Shown here: piece after piece, positions 1 to 9,567 of the stretch
Layout: every line of letters starts with the position of its first letter
Position numbering within the stretch: the first letter of the stretch is position 1
Source of the DNA: Kangiella koreensis DSM 16069
GTDB taxonomy: Bacteria > Pseudomonadota > Gammaproteobacteria > Enterobacterales > Kangiellaceae
Length of the DNA: 64,000 nt
Direction: 5' to 3'
Assembly: GCF_000024085.1 (NCBI RefSeq)
Contig: NC_013166.1
Location: forward strand, 1,736,001-1,800,000
Made by a program: the position numbers and the translations under genes
Notes under the pieces: generated by a model
The model's database searches: none
Seen by the model: the letters and a program-made list of their open reading frames with translations, nothing else
What the model was told of the DNA's origin: nothing

Positions 1-206
1 AAGAAAGTTTATTAAAAGAAATGAATCAGCAGGCCGAAGCAACACTGAATGCGTACACCAATGATAACGGTGATTTCACCGAAGTGATGCGCTCCAGAAT
101 TGATGAACTCAATACAAAAATTGATGCCCTTAATGTCGAGATCAATTACCTCAAGACCATCGCACAACTTAACTATCTTTTAACTCAAGCTAATACTCCA
201 GGGTGA
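1..206 (+). CDS. TolC/CusC-family outer-membrane efflux channel, C-terminal fragment
   Basis: The reading frame is already open at the window edge (codons run from base 3), so only the last 67 or so residues are present. The visible part is an amphipathic helix with the pattern Y-x5-DF-x-EVMRSRIDELN followed by a second helix ending in LNYLLTQ. This is the usual ending of the coiled-coil/beta-barrel repeat in CusC and TolC-like channels. The stop lies 4 nt before cusB, so it should be the first gene of a cusCBA operon, giving the exit duct through the outer membrane. Identification rests mainly on the gene order, because the fragment is too short for more. Confidence 0.7.
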   Translation, partial: ESLLKEMNQQAEATLNAYTNDNGDFTEVMRSRIDELNTKIDALNVEINYLKTIAQLNYLLTQANTPG

Positions 207-210
207 AACT

Positions 211-1827
211 ATGAATAACAAATCTCTAGTAAGCATTATCATTGCCGGTTTGGTCGGTGCCATCCTGGGCGTAGCTGCAGTGACTTTATTTGGTGATTCC
301 AGTGATTCGACAGAGCAGAAATCGAGCAAAAAAGAACCTTTGTATTGGGTGGCCCCAATGGATGCTAATTACAGACGTGACAAGCCCGGCAAGTCACCAA
401 TGGGCATGGATTTAGTACCCGTGTATGAAAAAGATTCAGGCTCAGATTCACCAGGCACGGTTAGCATTTCTCCTGCGGTAGAAAATAATCTTGCGGTAAG
501 AATTGCAGAAGTCAGGAAGGGCTACATTGAGCATGAAATTGATACCGTTGGTTATGTACAATTTGATGAAGACAAGCTCACTCATATTCATCCACGAGTT
601 GAAGGCTGGATAGAAAAACTCTATGTCAAAGCTGCCGGCAACCCGGTCAAAAAAGGACAACCCTTGTATGAGCTTTACTCACCGCAACTGGTCAATGCTC
701 AAGAAGAATATTTACTGGCATTGAAGCGTAACCACCGTGACTTGATTAATGCCGCAGAAAGTCGATTACGAGCACTGAAGCTATCTGATGCTGTAATTAA
801 AGAACTAAGAACAACTCGCAGTGTTCAGCAGAATGTGGTTTTTTACTCACCCACTGATGGGTTTATTGATGAACTCAATATTCGCGAAGGTTTCTTTGTA
901 AAGCCAGGAACAACCATGATGTCTGTCGGTGCCCTGGATCAAGTCTGGGTTGAAGCAGAAGTATATGAACGTCAAATTGATCGGGTTGAGGCAGGACTCC
1001 CTGTAAGCATGTCACTGGGTAATGGAAGTGCCGATATCTGGGAAGGAAACATTGACTACGTCTACCCTACCCTCAATGCTGAGAATCGCACTGGACGTGT
1101 TCGAATTCGTTTTGATAACCCAGATTATCAGCTCAAGCCCAATATGTTCAGCAACATCACGATTCATGCAAGTAGCAGCCAACAGTCAATTATTATTCCA
1201 CGAGAGGCTGTCATTCGAACTGAAAAGCAAGACCGAGTGGTGATGGCTCTTGGCGAAGGTAAATTTAAATCGATTGCAGTGAAACTGGGAGCTTTTGGTA
1301 ATGACTCAGTTGAAGTTATTGAAGGATTAAAAGCTGGAGAACGGATTGTGACATCAGCACAATTCTTAATTGATTCCGAGTCCAGTAAAAATTCAGACTT
1401 TAAACGTATAAGCCAAGACTCCTCAGTAGATACCGATACCAGCAGTGAAGCTGACACAGAATCAGTATGGGTCGAAGCAACGATCAACAGCGTTATGGCG
1501 CACCACAATATGTTGAACGTCAGTCATGGCCCCATTGAGCAATGGGGTTGGCCGTCAATGACTATGGATCTGGATACCGCTAAGGATGTAGATTTGTCGG
1601 CCGTTAAAGAAGGCATGACAGTTCATATTCAAATTACCCAATATCCCGATAACCGTTATGTCATTACTGAGATTCACATTCCAGCTCAAACTGAAGAAGA
1701 TCAACCTGAGGTAGATCACTCAAACATGAATCACTCAAACATGAATCACTCAAACATGAATCACTCAAACATGGATCATTCAGAGATGGATCATTCAGAA
1801 ATGAACCATGAGGAGAGTGAACAATGA
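211..1827 (+). CDS. cusB: CusB-type periplasmic adaptor of Cu/Ag efflux with fused CusF-like domain and His/Met tail
   Basis: Membrane-fusion subunit (538 aa) linking the inner-membrane pump CusA to the outer-membrane channel. An N-terminal membrane anchor (about residues 6-27) is followed by a short heavy-metal-binding domain (about 43-73; M50, M64 and M66 in a YWVAPM...SPMGMDLVP context). Next comes the barrel-sandwich/alpha-hairpin adaptor body (about 85-395). From about residue 418 to 495 there is a CusF-like domain with the signature H...W-PSMTM, which in CusF binds Cu(I)/Ag(I) through His, Met, Met and a cation-pi Trp. The last 36 residues are a His/Met-rich pentapeptide repeat. It ends in an ATGA overlap with cusA, indicating translational coupling. 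Fusion of the metallochaperone domain to CusB, instead of a separate CusF, is the notable point. Metal specificity is inferred from the family. Confidence 0.93.
   Translation: MNNKSLVSIIIAGLVGAILGVAAVTLFGDSSDSTEQKSSKKEPLYWVAPMDANYRRDKPGKSPMGMDLVPVYEKDSGSDSPGTVSISPAVENNLAVRIAEVRKGYIEHEIDTVGYVQFDEDKLTHIHPRVEGWIEKLYVKAAGNPVKKGQPLYELYSPQLVNAQEEYLLALKRNHRDLINAAESRLRALKLSDAVIKELRTTRSVQQNVVFYSPTDGFIDELNIREGFFVKPGTTMMSVGALDQVWVEAEVYERQIDRVEAGLPVSMSLGNGSADIWEGNIDYVYPTLNAENRTGRVRIRFDNPDYQLKPNMFSNITIHASSSQQSIIIPREAVIRTEKQDRVVMALGEGKFKSIAVKLGAFGNDSVEVIEGLKAGERIVTSAQFLIDSESSKNSDFKRISQDSSVDTDTSSEADTESVWVEATINSVMAHHNMLNVSHGPIEQWGWPSMTMDLDTAKDVDLSAVKEGMTVHIQITQYPDNRYVITEIHIPAQTEEDQPEVDHSNMNHSNMNHSNMNHSNMDHSEMDHSEMNHEESEQ
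1717..1806 (+). repeat. 15-bp tandem repeat encoding six His/Met pentapeptides (cusB tail)
   Basis: Six in-frame 15-bp units encode HSNMN (three times), HSNMD, HSEMD and HSEMN, residues 503-532 of CusB. The first three units are almost identical at DNA level and the last ones have drifted. Histidine and methionine spaced three apart suit weak, multivalent Cu(I)/Ag(I) binding. Such arrays expand and contract by slippage, so copy number may vary between strains. Confidence 0.9.
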
Positions 1828-4800
1828 TTGCTGCGATTATTCGTTGGTCTATCCATAATCGGTTTTTTGTTTTATTGGCGACTCTGATTCTCATCAGCCT
1901 TGGTATTTACTCATTAAAGAAAACGCCAGTAGATGCGATACCTGATTTATCCGATGTGCAGGTCATCATTAAAACCAACTACCCCGGGCAAGCCCCGCAA
2001 GTGGTTGAAGACCAGGTTACCTACCCTCTGACGACTGCCATGCTTTCAGTACCTGGTGCAGAAACGGTGCGCGGTTTTTCCTTCTTTGGTGACTCCTATG
2101 TCTATGTTATTTTCGATGAAGACACCGATATGTACTGGGCTCGCTCACGGGTACTGGAATACCTCAGTCAAGTTGCACCCTCCTTACCCGATACGGCTAA
2201 GCCACAGCTTGGGCCAGATGCTACCGGCGTGGGTTGGGTCTATTTGTACGCACTGGTCGATAGAACGGGACAGCATGACATCAGCCAGCTTCGAAGTCTG
2301 CAAGATTGGTTTTTAAAATATGAACTGCAAACCGTAGCTGGCGTGTCTGAAGTGGCCACTGTTGGCGGTATGGTTAAGCAGTACCAGGTTAAAGTCGACC
2401 CAGAAAAATTACGTGCTTACTCGATTCCTCTGGATCTTATTCAGCGAGCCATCAAGCAAAGCAATCAGGAAGTGGGAGCCTCTGTGGTTGAAATGGCTGA
2501 AGCCGAATACATGGTTCGTGCCAGTGGCTATCTTGAGAACCAGCAGGATATTGGCAATATTCCGCTGGGGGTAAATGAACAAGGCACTCCCCTGCTTTTA
2601 AAAGATATTGCTGATATAAGTATCGGCCCACAAATGCGCCGAGGTATTGCGGAGCTGAATGGTGAAGGCGAGACGGTGGGTGGCATTATTGTCATGCGCT
2701 ATGGCGAAAACGCACAGCAAACCATAAATTCCGTAAAAGAAAAGTTAACCCAATTAAAATCAAGCCTGCCTGAAGGCGTTGAACTGGTTACTGTCTATGA
2801 TCGTAGTGGATTAATTGAACGAGCGGTCGATAATCTATGGCAAAAATTATTCCAGGAGCTGCTGATTGTTGCCTTAGTGTGCATGATCTTTCTGTTCCAT
2901 ATTCGCTCATCGTTAGTCGCAGTGATCAGTTTGCCGGTAGGAATTCTAACCGCCTTCATTATCATGCATTGGCAAGGTTTGAACGCCAATATTATGTCGC
3001 TGGGTGGCATCGCAATCGCCATTGGAACCATGGTAGATGGTGCTATTGTGATGATCGAAAACATGCACAAACACCTGGAAAGAGAAGATACAACACATCA
3101 ACCAATTAGCCGGGAAAGACGCTGGCAGATTGTCGCCACATCAGCTACTGAAGTTGGGCCAGCATTATTTTTCAGTTTACTGATTATCACCGCAAGTTTT
3201 ATTCCTGTATTCACTCTGGAAGCACAGGAAGGCCGTATGTTTTCACCACTGGCCTTTACTAAAACCTATGCAATGGCGGCATCCGCAGCCTTAGCTATCA
3301 CATTAGTTCCTGTGTTAATGGGTTACTTTGTTCGTGGCAAAATAAAGTCAGAAAACAAGAACCCCATTAATCGCGGCCTCATTGCAATCTATAAACCGTT
3401 GCTGAAATCTGTCCTGAATTACCCCAAAGCAACACTGGGAATCACTCTGGTCGTCTTTATCATTGGCCTGTGGCCAGCAACCAAGATAGGCAGTGAGTTC
3501 ATGCCTAATCTTGATGAGGGTGACCTCATGTATATGCCGACAACCTATCCGGGGCTATCGATTGGTAAAGCACGAGAAATTCTGCAACAGACTGATAAGC
3601 TGATCAAAACGATTCCTGAAGTTGAAACGGTCTTTGGTAAAATTGGACGTGCCGACACTGCAACCGACCCGGCGCCTTTAACCATGATAGAAACATTTAT
3701 TCAGTTAAAGCCCAGAGACCAATGGCGAAAAGGTGTCACAACCGAAAGTCTGAAGCAGGAAATGGACCGATTAGTGACCATACCGGGGCTCAGTAATGCG
3801 TGGGTCATGCCTATCAAAACGCGTATTGATATGTTGGCAACGGGAATCAAAACTCCGATCGGGATCAAAATATCAGGGCCTGACCTAAGCGTCATCCAAG
3901 AGATTGGCGGGCAATTGGAAACTATTATTGGTGCTGTACCAGGTACTGCATCAGTTTACTCTGAACGGGTCGCTGGTGGCCGCTATCTGGATGTTGATAT
4001 CCAGCGTGAGCAAGCCGCCCGCTATGGTTTAACAATTGCCACCATCCAACAAGTAATTGCCACTGCGGTAGGTGGTATGAATGTCACCAACACCGTTGAA
4101 GGACTTGAGCGTTATCCTGTCAACTTACGCTATCCTCAGGAGTACCGAAACTCACCTGAGCAATTAAAGCTGTTACCGATAATAACACCCTCGGGTCAGC
4201 GAATTGCTTTAGCTGATGTGGCAGAGATTAAAATCATTGATGGCCCTCCCGCTATTAAAAGTGAAAATGCTCGAATTAACGGCACTATGTTTATTGATAT
4301 CGAAGACATCGATATTGGCCATTATGTAGCGCAGGCTCAGCAAGCAGTAAATCAACAATTGAAACTACCTGCAGGCTACTCATTAACCTGGGCAGGTCAA
4401 TATGAATACATGCTTCGGGCAGAAGAAAAACTCGGTTACGTATTGCCATTAACCTTAGCTATCATCATGGTGTTGTTGTATTTGAGTTTTAGAAATGTAA
4501 TTGAAGTCATAATCATTATGGGGACCTTACCATTAGCCATTATTGGTAGTCTCTGGCTGACCTACTTAATGGGCTTTAATTTCTCGGTGGCAATCTGGGT
4601 GGGCTTTATCGCTCTTGCTGGAGTGGCTGTGGAGATTGGGGTCATTATGTTGGTCTATCTCAATCAAGCCTATCAAAGTCTTGTCAGTGATAACGCCGGC
4701 CAAATAGACAAATCGAGCTTACGGGACTCGATTATTGAAGGAGCCTCGTTGAGGGTGCGTCCAATCATGATGACTGCAGCTTCAATCATCTTAGGTTTGC

Positions 4801-4955
4801 TTCCCATATTATTTGGAGGTGGCACTGGTGCAGAGCTGATGAGTGGTATTGCCACGCCAATGGTAGGCGGCATGGTCAGTGCTTTAGTCTTAACCTTGAT
4901 TGTGTTGCCGTTGATCTATTTTCTATGGCGTTCATCATCAATAAAAAACAAGTAA
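1824..4955 (+). CDS. cusA: CusA-type HME-RND heavy-metal efflux pump
   Basis: Inner-membrane proton-driven RND transporter (1043 aa, typical for CusA/SilA/CzcA) that extrudes metal through CusB and CusC. The N-terminal segment HNRFFVLLATLILISLG is TM1. The first large periplasmic loop starts with DAIPDLSDVQVIIKTNYPG, the classic HME-RND sequence. TM4 carries the acidic relay motif GTMVDGAIVMIEN, and two further TM blocks lie at about 340-500 and 870-1035. Met-rich stretches in the periplasmic domain (for example MPTTYPGLSIGKAR and WVMPIKTRIDMLATGIKTPIGIKI) match the Cu/Ag branch rather than the Co/Zn/Cd branch. It overlaps cusB by ATGA and is the last gene of the operon. No metal-sensing regulator gene is visible downstream. 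Confidence 0.94.
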   Translation: MIAAIIRWSIHNRFFVLLATLILISLGIYSLKKTPVDAIPDLSDVQVIIKTNYPGQAPQVVEDQVTYPLTTAMLSVPGAETVRGFSFFGDSYVYVIFDEDTDMYWARSRVLEYLSQVAPSLPDTAKPQLGPDATGVGWVYLYALVDRTGQHDISQLRSLQDWFLKYELQTVAGVSEVATVGGMVKQYQVKVDPEKLRAYSIPLDLIQRAIKQSNQEVGASVVEMAEAEYMVRASGYLENQQDIGNIPLGVNEQGTPLLLKDIADISIGPQMRRGIAELNGEGETVGGIIVMRYGENAQQTINSVKEKLTQLKSSLPEGVELVTVYDRSGLIERAVDNLWQKLFQELLIVALVCMIFLFHIRSSLVAVISLPVGILTAFIIMHWQGLNANIMSLGGIAIAIGTMVDGAIVMIENMHKHLEREDTTHQPISRERRWQIVATSATEVGPALFFSLLIITASFIPVFTLEAQEGRMFSPLAFTKTYAMAASAALAITLVPVLMGYFVRGKIKSENKNPINRGLIAIYKPLLKSVLNYPKATLGITLVVFIIGLWPATKIGSEFMPNLDEGDLMYMPTTYPGLSIGKAREILQQTDKLIKTIPEVETVFGKIGRADTATDPAPLTMIETFIQLKPRDQWRKGVTTESLKQEMDRLVTIPGLSNAWVMPIKTRIDMLATGIKTPIGIKISGPDLSVIQEIGGQLETIIGAVPGTASVYSERVAGGRYLDVDIQREQAARYGLTIATIQQVIATAVGGMNVTNTVEGLERYPVNLRYPQEYRNSPEQLKLLPIITPSGQRIALADVAEIKIIDGPPAIKSENARINGTMFIDIEDIDIGHYVAQAQQAVNQQLKLPAGYSLTWAGQYEYMLRAEEKLGYVLPLTLAIIMVLLYLSFRNVIEVIIIMGTLPLAIIGSLWLTYLMGFNFSVAIWVGFIALAGVAVEIGVIMLVYLNQAYQSLVSDNAGQIDKSSLRDSIIEGASLRVRPIMMTAASIILGLLPILFGGGTGAELMSGIATPMVGGMVSALVLTLIVLPLIYFLWRSSSIKNK

Positions 4956-4970
4956 CTTCTTTTGACTAAA

Positions 4971-4997
4971 GCCACTGATGCAGATAGCGTCAGTGGC
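4971..4997. terminator. Hairpin between convergent cusA and metF
   Basis: A perfect 8-bp stem (GCCACTGA / TCAGTGGC) with an 11-nt loop sits in the 43 bp between the two converging stop codons. There is no long U-run on either side, so it is a weak or Rho-assisted terminator candidate. Confidence 0.5.
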
Positions 4998-4998
4998 A

Positions 4999-5922
4999 TT
5001 AACTTGCAGCTGCAAAGCACTCTCTTCGCCCCAAACTATGGCAAATAGCATAGGTTAAATCTGCTCGATTCAAAGTGTAAAAATGAAAGTTTTTAATGCC
5101 CTCTTTAGACAACAGTTTAACCTGCTCAATAGCTATATGCGAAGCAATCAGCTGTCGAGTAATCAGGTCTTGATCAAGTCCTTGATAGAGTTTTTGCATC
5201 CAACCAGGAATCTCTACCTGAGTAAAGCGGGCAAATTTTAATAGTTGTATAAAATTAGTTACTGGCAAAATTCCCGGTACCAGGTCAACATCAATGCTAT
5301 TTTGCGCACACTTATCCCTAAATCGCAGGAAGCTCTCGCTATTAAAAAAGAACTGGGTGATTGCTCGATTAGCACCAGCATCAACTTTACGCTTCAAATT
5401 ATCAAGGTCTGCCTGAGCATTTAATGCTTCAGGATGAACTTCAGGATAAGCAGCCACGCTGATATCGAAATCATATAAACTTTTCAACTTGTAAATAAGG
5501 TCAGTGGCATAATTAAAATCGCCAGTATGCGAACGCTCATCAGGTTTATCGCCGCGTAATGCCACAATATGACGAACCCCCAGCTCCCAATAGCGATGGG
5601 CAATAGTCTCAATTTCGGACTCTGTTGCGTCAATGCAGGTTAAATGAGGCACCGCATTAAGACTGGTTTCGGTAAGGATTTTCTCAATCACACCATGAGT
5701 TCGTTCACGAGTGCTGGCACCAGCTCCATAAGTCACCGACACAAAATCTGGCTGCAATGGCTCTAGCTTTTTGATGCTATTCCATAATATCGAGTTCATC
5801 TCATTGCTATTGGGCGGAAAAAACTCAAACGAAAGATTCACGTTGCCGGACAAACTGGCAAAGTCATGATTAATACGTTCCAGTTCTTTTGCATGAAAAT
5901 ACTGACGCTCTGCTCTGCTCAT
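4999..5922 (-). CDS. metF: 5,10-methylenetetrahydrofolate reductase
   Basis: FAD-dependent enzyme that reduces 5,10-methylene-THF to 5-methyl-THF, the methyl donor for homocysteine methylation (307 aa). The N-terminal SFEFFPPNS motif is the hallmark of MetF. VSVTYGAGASTRERT, HLTCID, VALRGDKPDE and FFFNSESFLRF follow in family order along the TIM barrel. The chosen ATG at 5922 is preceded by AAGGAG at good spacing and overlaps the metL stop as TAATG; an upstream in-frame ATG at 5946 lacks such a site. It is the last gene of the metX-metB-metL-metF operon and is presumably MetJ-controlled. Confidence 0.96.
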   Translation of the reverse strand: MSRAERQYFHAKELERINHDFASLSGNVNLSFEFFPPNSNEMNSILWNSIKKLEPLQPDFVSVTYGAGASTRERTHGVIEKILTETSLNAVPHLTCIDATESEIETIAHRYWELGVRHIVALRGDKPDERSHTGDFNYATDLIYKLKSLYDFDISVAAYPEVHPEALNAQADLDNLKRKVDAGANRAITQFFFNSESFLRFRDKCAQNSIDVDLVPGILPVTNFIQLLKFARFTQVEIPGWMQKLYQGLDQDLITRQLIASHIAIEQVKLLSKEGIKNFHFYTLNRADLTYAICHSLGRRECFAAAS

Positions 5923-8396
5923 TATGCACTCCTTAGCAAATCGCATAAGTCATTTAAAACACCTGCAGCAGTGACCTCTCTACCAGCACCAGGACCTTGT
6001 AAAATTAGAGGGTTATCGTTATACCACTGACTACGAATAGCAAAAACATTGTCACAGGGGTTTAGGTTAGCAAAAGGATGGCTTGGCTCAATAATCTCCA
6101 GCTTTAAAGTAAGTTCATCTTTGGTTAGCGTAGCAATATAGCGTAACAGTCCACCCTGTTTTTGTACCTGCTGATATAAGGTTTCATAGTGCTCATCAAT
6201 TTTTGATGAGTTATCCCAAAAGCTTTGCAAACTGCCTTCTAGTAATGCTTCATCAAGCGCGGGCTCGAAGTTTTCAACGGCATCTATGAAACCTGCATCC
6301 CGAGCTAAAATTCGAATTTTGCGAATAACATCATTACCAGAAAGATCTTCTCTTGGATCCGGCTCAGTAAAAGCATTGGCCTTAGCTTCCAGTAGTAATT
6401 CACTGAACTTTTGTTGCCCATTGAACTGTCCGAACAACCAGGAAAGTGAGCCTGAAAAGATCCCAGAGATACTGATAATCTTATCGCCGGACTCCTTAAG
6501 CTTTTTTATGCTGGACTGGATAGGTATGCCCGCACCCGCGGTAGTATTTTTAAACCAATAGCGCTTGTTATCTTGCAGCAATTTTTCAACCTGACCAGCA
6601 AGCTCATGATTAGAAGCTGCAATTTTGTTTGCAGAGATTAGATGCCAGCCATTTCCCGCAAAAATTGGATATAGGTTTGCAATATCATTACTGGCAGTCA
6701 GGTCAACAATAACCAGCTCTTTATGGACATAGTCCTTAAGAACATTAAGGATTTCATTTCGCTGATTACTATTTACAGCACCTTCATGCACAGAGTTTAG
6801 AGATGAGCCATCTTGGTCAAGCAAATCAATTACATCAGCATTATCAAGCAAACAGGATCTTGATAACGCATAATTGCGACTATTGGCAACACCCAATAGA
6901 GACAAAGATTTATTCAAAGAAGACTCAATCTCTGCTTTATTGTCCTGCAATATACGAATGAACTGCTTGCCAATATTGCCATAACCCAAAACCACAATAG
7001 GAATTGAAGGTTCTAAAACAAAGAAAGTATCGTGTAGATCATGCAATAAATTTATAGCCTGCGTATCTTCAATCAGAACACATAAAGTATGAGCATTGGC
7101 GGGATAGTGAATTTCTTCAACGGCAAAACGCTCCAACCTGTTAACAAACTTACTGATTATTTTTTGATTCTGACGAATGCTTTGTCCCACCAAACTGATT
7201 AAGGATAAATTGTTTTTCTCCACAACAGGATAGTATTGCGCAGCTTGGATAATGGAAATGGTATTAAATCGATCGCACTCCGCCACATACAAAGTAAGGC
7301 GGTCTAAGGTTCGATCAAAGTTACTGGCATAACTGGCAACTTGATTGAGCAGTACTCTTTGCTGGATTGTTCTGGCACTTAATTCGTTTATGTTATTAAC
7401 AACGATACGTGTCAAAGACTGTTTAATGGTAATAGTCTTAACGTGACCTGATGAAACAGGGTGTTGCGTAATTTGTGTTCCTGAAGACTCTTCAATAAAA
7501 GAACTTTTTATACAAGCTTCTGTTTTATAAGTTAACAAAGGCGTAACTGTCTTTTGATGTAAAACATTGGCACCTAACTCAGATATAGCTTGTGCTTCAC
7601 ACAATGACAAATGCTCTACTCTTTTAGCATTATGCACGATATTAGGATCAGCCGTAAAAATGCCATCGACATCGGTCCAAATGGTTACGGATTTAGCTTT
7701 GACTAACTGAGCAATAATGGTTGCACTGTAATCACTACCATTTCGGCCCAAGGTAATTAACTGATCATTATTGTCACGTGCAATAAATCCAGTAAAGACA
7801 TAGCGTTTTAATCGCTCCTTGTCACCGTCCCACAGCGCTTGATATAAGCTTGAAAACTTATCATCTGCAAATTGCTCATCAAACTGGTTATATTCATGTA
7901 AAGAAGTTAGCTTTAGATAGTTACTCGCATCAACAGCCTGCGCTGCACATTGATAGCTACCCAACAATTCAGTCAATAGATTCGCTGACCACTTCTCACC
8001 GAAAGAAAGGATTTCATCATTATGAGCAGGACAATGCCGACACAACTCTCGAACTGATTCTATATCATTGTTAATCAGCGCAATAAAATTCTCAGACTCA
8101 ATGTCCAGGCCTGACACTAACCTCTCATAAAACGACTTAATATCTGATAATGCATTTACCCGACCATGAATAGCATCTAGCAAAGTATCTGTCACATTAC
8201 CATTCGCTGATACGACGATAATATCGCCCAGTCTGGTTTGCTTCGTCACTATCTCGCAAACTTTTTGCAGTTGCTCAGAGCTTGCCAAGCTTGAGCCACC
8301 AAACTTATGAACATTGATACCTAACTTTTTATAGTCAGTCGGGCTAACAACACATTTGCTGCTTTTAGTTGAATGTATCTGCACTTGCTCAGCCAT
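5922..8396 (-). CDS. metL: Bifunctional aspartokinase / homoserine dehydrogenase (MetL-like)
   Basis: Fused enzyme (824 aa, near the 810-820 of MetL/ThrA) catalysing aspartate phosphorylation and aspartate-semialdehyde reduction to homoserine. The N-terminal kinase begins with HKFGGSSLASSEQL, with GRNGSDYSATIIAQL and WTDVDGIFTADP further on. A regulatory ACT region lies at about 320-460. The C-terminal dehydrogenase starts with the nucleotide-binding VLGYGNIGKQF, then STNK-like ISANKIA, NTTAGAGIPIQSSI and EPDPREDLSGNDV. The ATG at 8396 has AAGGTG 6 nt upstream and overlaps the end of metB by 8 nt. Its place between metB and metF argues for the methionine-branch isoenzyme rather than ThrA. Feedback behaviour cannot be read from sequence alone. 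Confidence 0.94.
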   Translation of the reverse strand: MAEQVQIHSTKSSKCVVSPTDYKKLGINVHKFGGSSLASSEQLQKVCEIVTKQTRLGDIIVVSANGNVTDTLLDAIHGRVNALSDIKSFYERLVSGLDIESENFIALINNDIESVRELCRHCPAHNDEILSFGEKWSANLLTELLGSYQCAAQAVDASNYLKLTSLHEYNQFDEQFADDKFSSLYQALWDGDKERLKRYVFTGFIARDNNDQLITLGRNGSDYSATIIAQLVKAKSVTIWTDVDGIFTADPNIVHNAKRVEHLSLCEAQAISELGANVLHQKTVTPLLTYKTEACIKSSFIEESSGTQITQHPVSSGHVKTITIKQSLTRIVVNNINELSARTIQQRVLLNQVASYASNFDRTLDRLTLYVAECDRFNTISIIQAAQYYPVVEKNNLSLISLVGQSIRQNQKIISKFVNRLERFAVEEIHYPANAHTLCVLIEDTQAINLLHDLHDTFFVLEPSIPIVVLGYGNIGKQFIRILQDNKAEIESSLNKSLSLLGVANSRNYALSRSCLLDNADVIDLLDQDGSSLNSVHEGAVNSNQRNEILNVLKDYVHKELVIVDLTASNDIANLYPIFAGNGWHLISANKIAASNHELAGQVEKLLQDNKRYWFKNTTAGAGIPIQSSIKKLKESGDKIISISGIFSGSLSWLFGQFNGQQKFSELLLEAKANAFTEPDPREDLSGNDVIRKIRILARDAGFIDAVENFEPALDEALLEGSLQSFWDNSSKIDEHYETLYQQVQKQGGLLRYIATLTKDELTLKLEIIEPSHPFANLNPCDNVFAIRSQWYNDNPLILQGPGAGREVTAAGVLNDLCDLLRSA

Positions 8397-9567
8397 GCTG
8401 CTCACCTTGTAATACTTTAATTTGACATCGTTGAAAGGCACTGTCTAAATCCCTCACTAAATCATCGGCATCTTCTATGCCCACTGAGAGGCGCAGCAAA
8501 CTATTGCTAATACCCGCTTTTAATCGAGCAGCAGGATCCATTGCAGCATGCGTCATGGTAGCTGGATGACAAATCAAGCTTTCTACGCCACCTAATGATT
8601 CGGCTAACGAAAATAGACTCAGGCTATTTACAAAAGTGCGCAAATTGGCACCTTTAATCTCCAGTTCAAAAGACAGCATGGCGCCAAATCCAAGTTGTTG
8701 CTTTTTTGCGATTTGGTGGGACGGGTGAGACTCTAGTCCTGGATAGTAAATATTCTTTACCAGTGGCTGTTGTTGTAAATACTCAATAACTTTTTGAGTA
8801 TTTTCCTGATGCTGGCGCATACGCACAGACAAGGTTCTTAGTCCACGGCTAGTTATAAAACTGTCAAAGGGTGAGCCGGTAACACCAATACAATTTGCCC
8901 ACCAGGCCAGCTGTTCAAACAATGCCTGTTCCTTGGCAATAACTGCACCACCTACAACATCACTATGCCCATTAATATATTTTGTGGTTGAATGAACCAC
9001 GATATCCGCACCAAGGGTTAGTGGTTGTTGCAACACCGGTGACAAAAAGGTGTTATCGACAACTTTTATAATATCCTGGCCAGCCAGTTCACATATGTTT
9101 TGTATGTCCACCACTCGTAGCAATGGGTTACTCGGGGTTTCTATCCAGATTAACTTAGGCTTGCCTTGCAGCGCTTGCTGTATACTTTCATCACAACCTT
9201 GATCAACAAATTCAACTTTAAACCGCCCTCTTTCCGCTAAGCTGTTAAGTAAACGATAGGTCCCTCCATAGCAATCATGTGGTGCAATAATGACGTCATC
9301 CTTATCGCATAAATGGGTTACCAGATAGATAGCAGACATGCCGCTTGAAGTGATCACTCCACCACAACCCGCTTCCAACTGAGCCAAAGTGTCAGCTAGA
9401 GTATCGCGCGTTGGATTACCGGAGCGGCTATAGTCATACTGTCTTGGCTGCTCTAAATCAGCGAATGTATAGTTGGATGACAAGTATAAAGGCGGTGTCA
9501 CTGCACCGAATTGTTGATCCGACTCAATCCCGGAACGGACTGCAATGGTCTGATTACTACTGCTCAT
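8389..9567 (-). CDS. metB: Cystathionine gamma-synthase / O-acylhomoserine sulfhydrylase family PLP enzyme
   Basis: PLP-dependent Cys/Met-metabolism enzyme (392 aa). The Schiff-base lysine lies in VVHSTTKYINGHSDVVGG, and other family signatures are YDYSRSGNPTRDTLA, SSGMSAIYL and ETPSNPLLRVVDI. It transfers an acylated homoserine onto cysteine (MetB) or sulfide (MetY/MetZ-like). The neighbouring acyltransferase metX provides the substrate, but MetB and MetZ activities cannot be separated by eye. The ATG at 9567 has GAGG upstream and overlaps the metX stop by ATGA; an upstream start candidate at 9597 is less likely. Second gene of the methionine operon. Confidence 0.9.
   Translation of the reverse strand: MSSSNQTIAVRSGIESDQQFGAVTPPLYLSSNYTFADLEQPRQYDYSRSGNPTRDTLADTLAQLEAGCGGVITSSGMSAIYLVTHLCDKDDVIIAPHDCYGGTYRLLNSLAERGRFKVEFVDQGCDESIQQALQGKPKLIWIETPSNPLLRVVDIQNICELAGQDIIKVVDNTFLSPVLQQPLTLGADIVVHSTTKYINGHSDVVGGAVIAKEQALFEQLAWWANCIGVTGSPFDSFITSRGLRTLSVRMRQHQENTQKVIEYLQQQPLVKNIYYPGLESHPSHQIAKKQQLGFGAMLSFELEIKGANLRTFVNSLSLFSLAESLGGVESLICHPATMTHAAMDPAARLKAGISNSLLRLSVGIEDADDLVRDLDSAFQRCQIKVLQGEQHG

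Noticed and set aside
1717..1806. Short tandem repeats as a possible CRISPR or VNTR locus
   Set aside because: Units are contiguous 15-mers in frame inside cusB, without spacers.
1664..1894. Minus-strand frame rich in repeated SCLSD units
   Set aside because: It is the reverse reading of the 15-bp repeat in cusB; no ribosome-binding site or family resemblance.
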